From positions 1-33,474 of the forward strand of contig JAITLV010000183.1 of NCBI GenBank assembly GCA_031277685.1: a stretch of DNA of 33,474 bases, read 5' to 3'. The stretch is from Sphingobacterium sp. (GTDB lineage: Bacteria > Bacteroidota > Bacteroidia > Sphingobacteriales > Sphingobacteriaceae). Position 1 is the stretch's first letter; each line of letters starts with the position of its first letter. Both the position numbers and the translations under genes were made by a program. This document shows positions 32,500 to 33,474 of the stretch, piece after piece. Below the pieces are notes generated by a model, which was not told the origin of the DNA, did no database searches, and saw only the letters and a list, made by a program, of their open reading frames with translations.

Positions 32500-33474
32500 T
32501 CAATTGTATAGTTCGTTTTTTAGCTGCGTATATGCCTTGTAAGTCTGGTCTGCTGAAGGGTAATCCTTCAGGACAAGATATACTTCTCCCAATTTGTCCA
32601 ATATAGCCAAAGAAAGCTGTTTATTATTCTCATTGGAAGCTAATTCAGCCGCCTGAATAAATTCTTTAATGGCTACCTTATAATTTCCGTCCTTTTGTTT
32701 CGATGCAGCTAATAGGTATTCAATCTCAGCCAGCTCGCTGTTCAGCTTTTTAGCATTGGCCAGCTCACGTGCCTGTAGAAGAAACCACTGTGCTTCTGTA
32801 TATTTATTTTGCTTGAAATAGATCTCTGCCAGCATCTCCCAGGCGAATATTTTGCCTTCGTAAGCTTTTGCCTTGTTGAATAAAGGGATAGCGCTGCGGA
32901 TAATATTGTTCTCAGCAGCCTTAAAATTTCCCTGTCCTGCACGTGCCATCGCAATTAACAACCAAGCATTGGCCTGTTCAAGATAGCTTTTGCTCACGGT
33001 AGCATAGCTGTGGTATTTTTGGGCACTTTCTTCCGCTTTGACAAACTCACCGTGATACAACTGAAAATTGCTCAGATTCAAATTGATTGTTGCGAGATCA
33101 TCTTTATTATCCGTACGATTCGCGAATGACAATGCATCATATAAGAATTTTGAGGCATTGCTGCTGTCACTATTTTTAATGGCAAATAGGGCCGCTTCAT
33201 TCGCCAGGGCATAGCCCGCAATCCAGTTCTCTGCTTTTTTCTGATTTTCGATGGTCGTATTCCATGCTGTGGTATTGGCGGGAACAGGATTCATCAGATA
33301 CTGAAAATGCCCGGTGTTATTGGTGCTTTTCAATTGTAGTAACAAGCGTTGGAATAGCAATTGCCTGGCAATTTCCTTGCTGAAGCTTTTTTTGCCAGTA
33401 TAATTGTCTTCAATAATCTCGTTTTCCGTCTTTGGTGGAGGTAGGAAATACACCTCCGGACCTATGCCCCTAAA
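32500..33474 (-). CDS. TPR-repeat protein (start outside window)
   Basis: The frame is open to the window edge; the codons beyond the first possible start (GTG 33453) read FRGIGPE and look coding, so the N-terminus is cut off. The visible 324 residues have a short linker rich in Pro and charged residues, then helical repeats of about 40 residues with TPR character, such as KFLYDALSFANRTDNKDDLA, AWEMLAEIYFKQNKYTEAQWFL and LDKLGEVYLVLKDYPSADQTY (given in parts). TPR arrays mediate protein binding, and no enzyme domain is visible. Its arrangement resembles the sensor parts of Bacteroidota TPR regulators or surface lipoproteins, but the missing start prevents a choice. It ends about 170 bases before the prc gene on the same strand. 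Confidence 0.85.
   Translation of the reverse strand, partial: FRGIGPEVYFLPPPKTENEIIEDNYTGKKSFSKEIARQLLFQRLLLQLKSTNNTGHFQYLMNPVPANTTAWNTTIENQKKAENWIAGYALANEAALFAIKNSDSSNASKFLYDALSFANRTDNKDDLATINLNLSNFQLYHGEFVKAEESAQKYHSYATVSKSYLEQANAWLLIAMARAGQGNFKAAENNIIRSAIPLFNKAKAYEGKIFAWEMLAEIYFKQNKYTEAQWFLLQARELANAKKLNSELAEIEYLLAASKQKDGNYKVAIKEFIQAAELASNENNKQLSLAILDKLGEVYLVLKDYPSADQTYKAYTQLKNELYN

Overview
The window looks like a chromosomal segment of a Bacteroidota species, most likely from the Sphingobacteriaceae (Sphingobacterium-like; this is an inference from gene content, not a database match). The signs are a SusC/SusD pair with an ECF sigma factor and a FecR-type anti-sigma, a PF14905-type TonB receptor next to a GLPGLI protein, a PafA-type alkaline phosphatase, DUF4369-like/TlpA thioredoxin lipoprotein-style genes, and several promoters of the Bacteroidota type (TAnnTTTG -7 box) with weak or absent Shine-Dalgarno sequences. 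No rRNA, tRNA, CRISPR array, insertion sequence or prophage was seen. Most of it reads as stable core genome with one regulated nutrient-uptake island.

Layout. 1-1776: 3' part of typA/bipA, ending at a bidirectional terminator shared with a convergent ecotin gene (1890-2402, minus). 2642-4336: a stand-alone GMC oxidoreductase with a good promoter. 4448-7249: uvrA. 7406-9049: pafA phosphatase, followed by a strong terminator. 9202-9642: an Rrf2-family regulator with four clustered cysteines. 9853-20129: a co-directional island of ECF sigma factor (TTG start), FecR anti-sigma, STN-containing SusC transducer, SusD lipoprotein, a metallopeptidase-family lipoprotein that has lost its HExxH motif, and two tandem thioredoxin-like exported proteins. 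20444-24027: a second outer-membrane receptor translationally coupled to a GLPGLI protein. 24155-26224 (minus): metG. 26394-27302: LD-carboxypeptidase, divergent from metG. 27331-29947: two paralogous tandem universal stress proteins (minus) flanking a DoxX-family membrane protein and a tandem-repeat intergenic region. 30185-32329 (minus): Prc/Tsp-type processing protease. 32500-33474 (minus): a TPR protein cut by the window edge.

How the genes work together. The central island has the architecture of a TonB-dependent transduction system: ligand binding by SusC/SusD would be signalled through the STN domain of SusC to the periplasmic part of FecR, freeing the ECF sigma factor to transcribe the island. 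No glycosidase, lyase or sulfatase is present, so a glycan substrate is not supported; the cargo is unknown. The inactive-looking peptidase homologue and the two CXXC thioredoxin-like proteins hint at a peptide, protein or redox-related cargo, but that is inference. The rest of the window is housekeeping: translation (typA, metG), repair (uvrA), cell wall recycling (ldcA), envelope proteolysis (prc), phosphate scavenging (pafA) and stress (usp).
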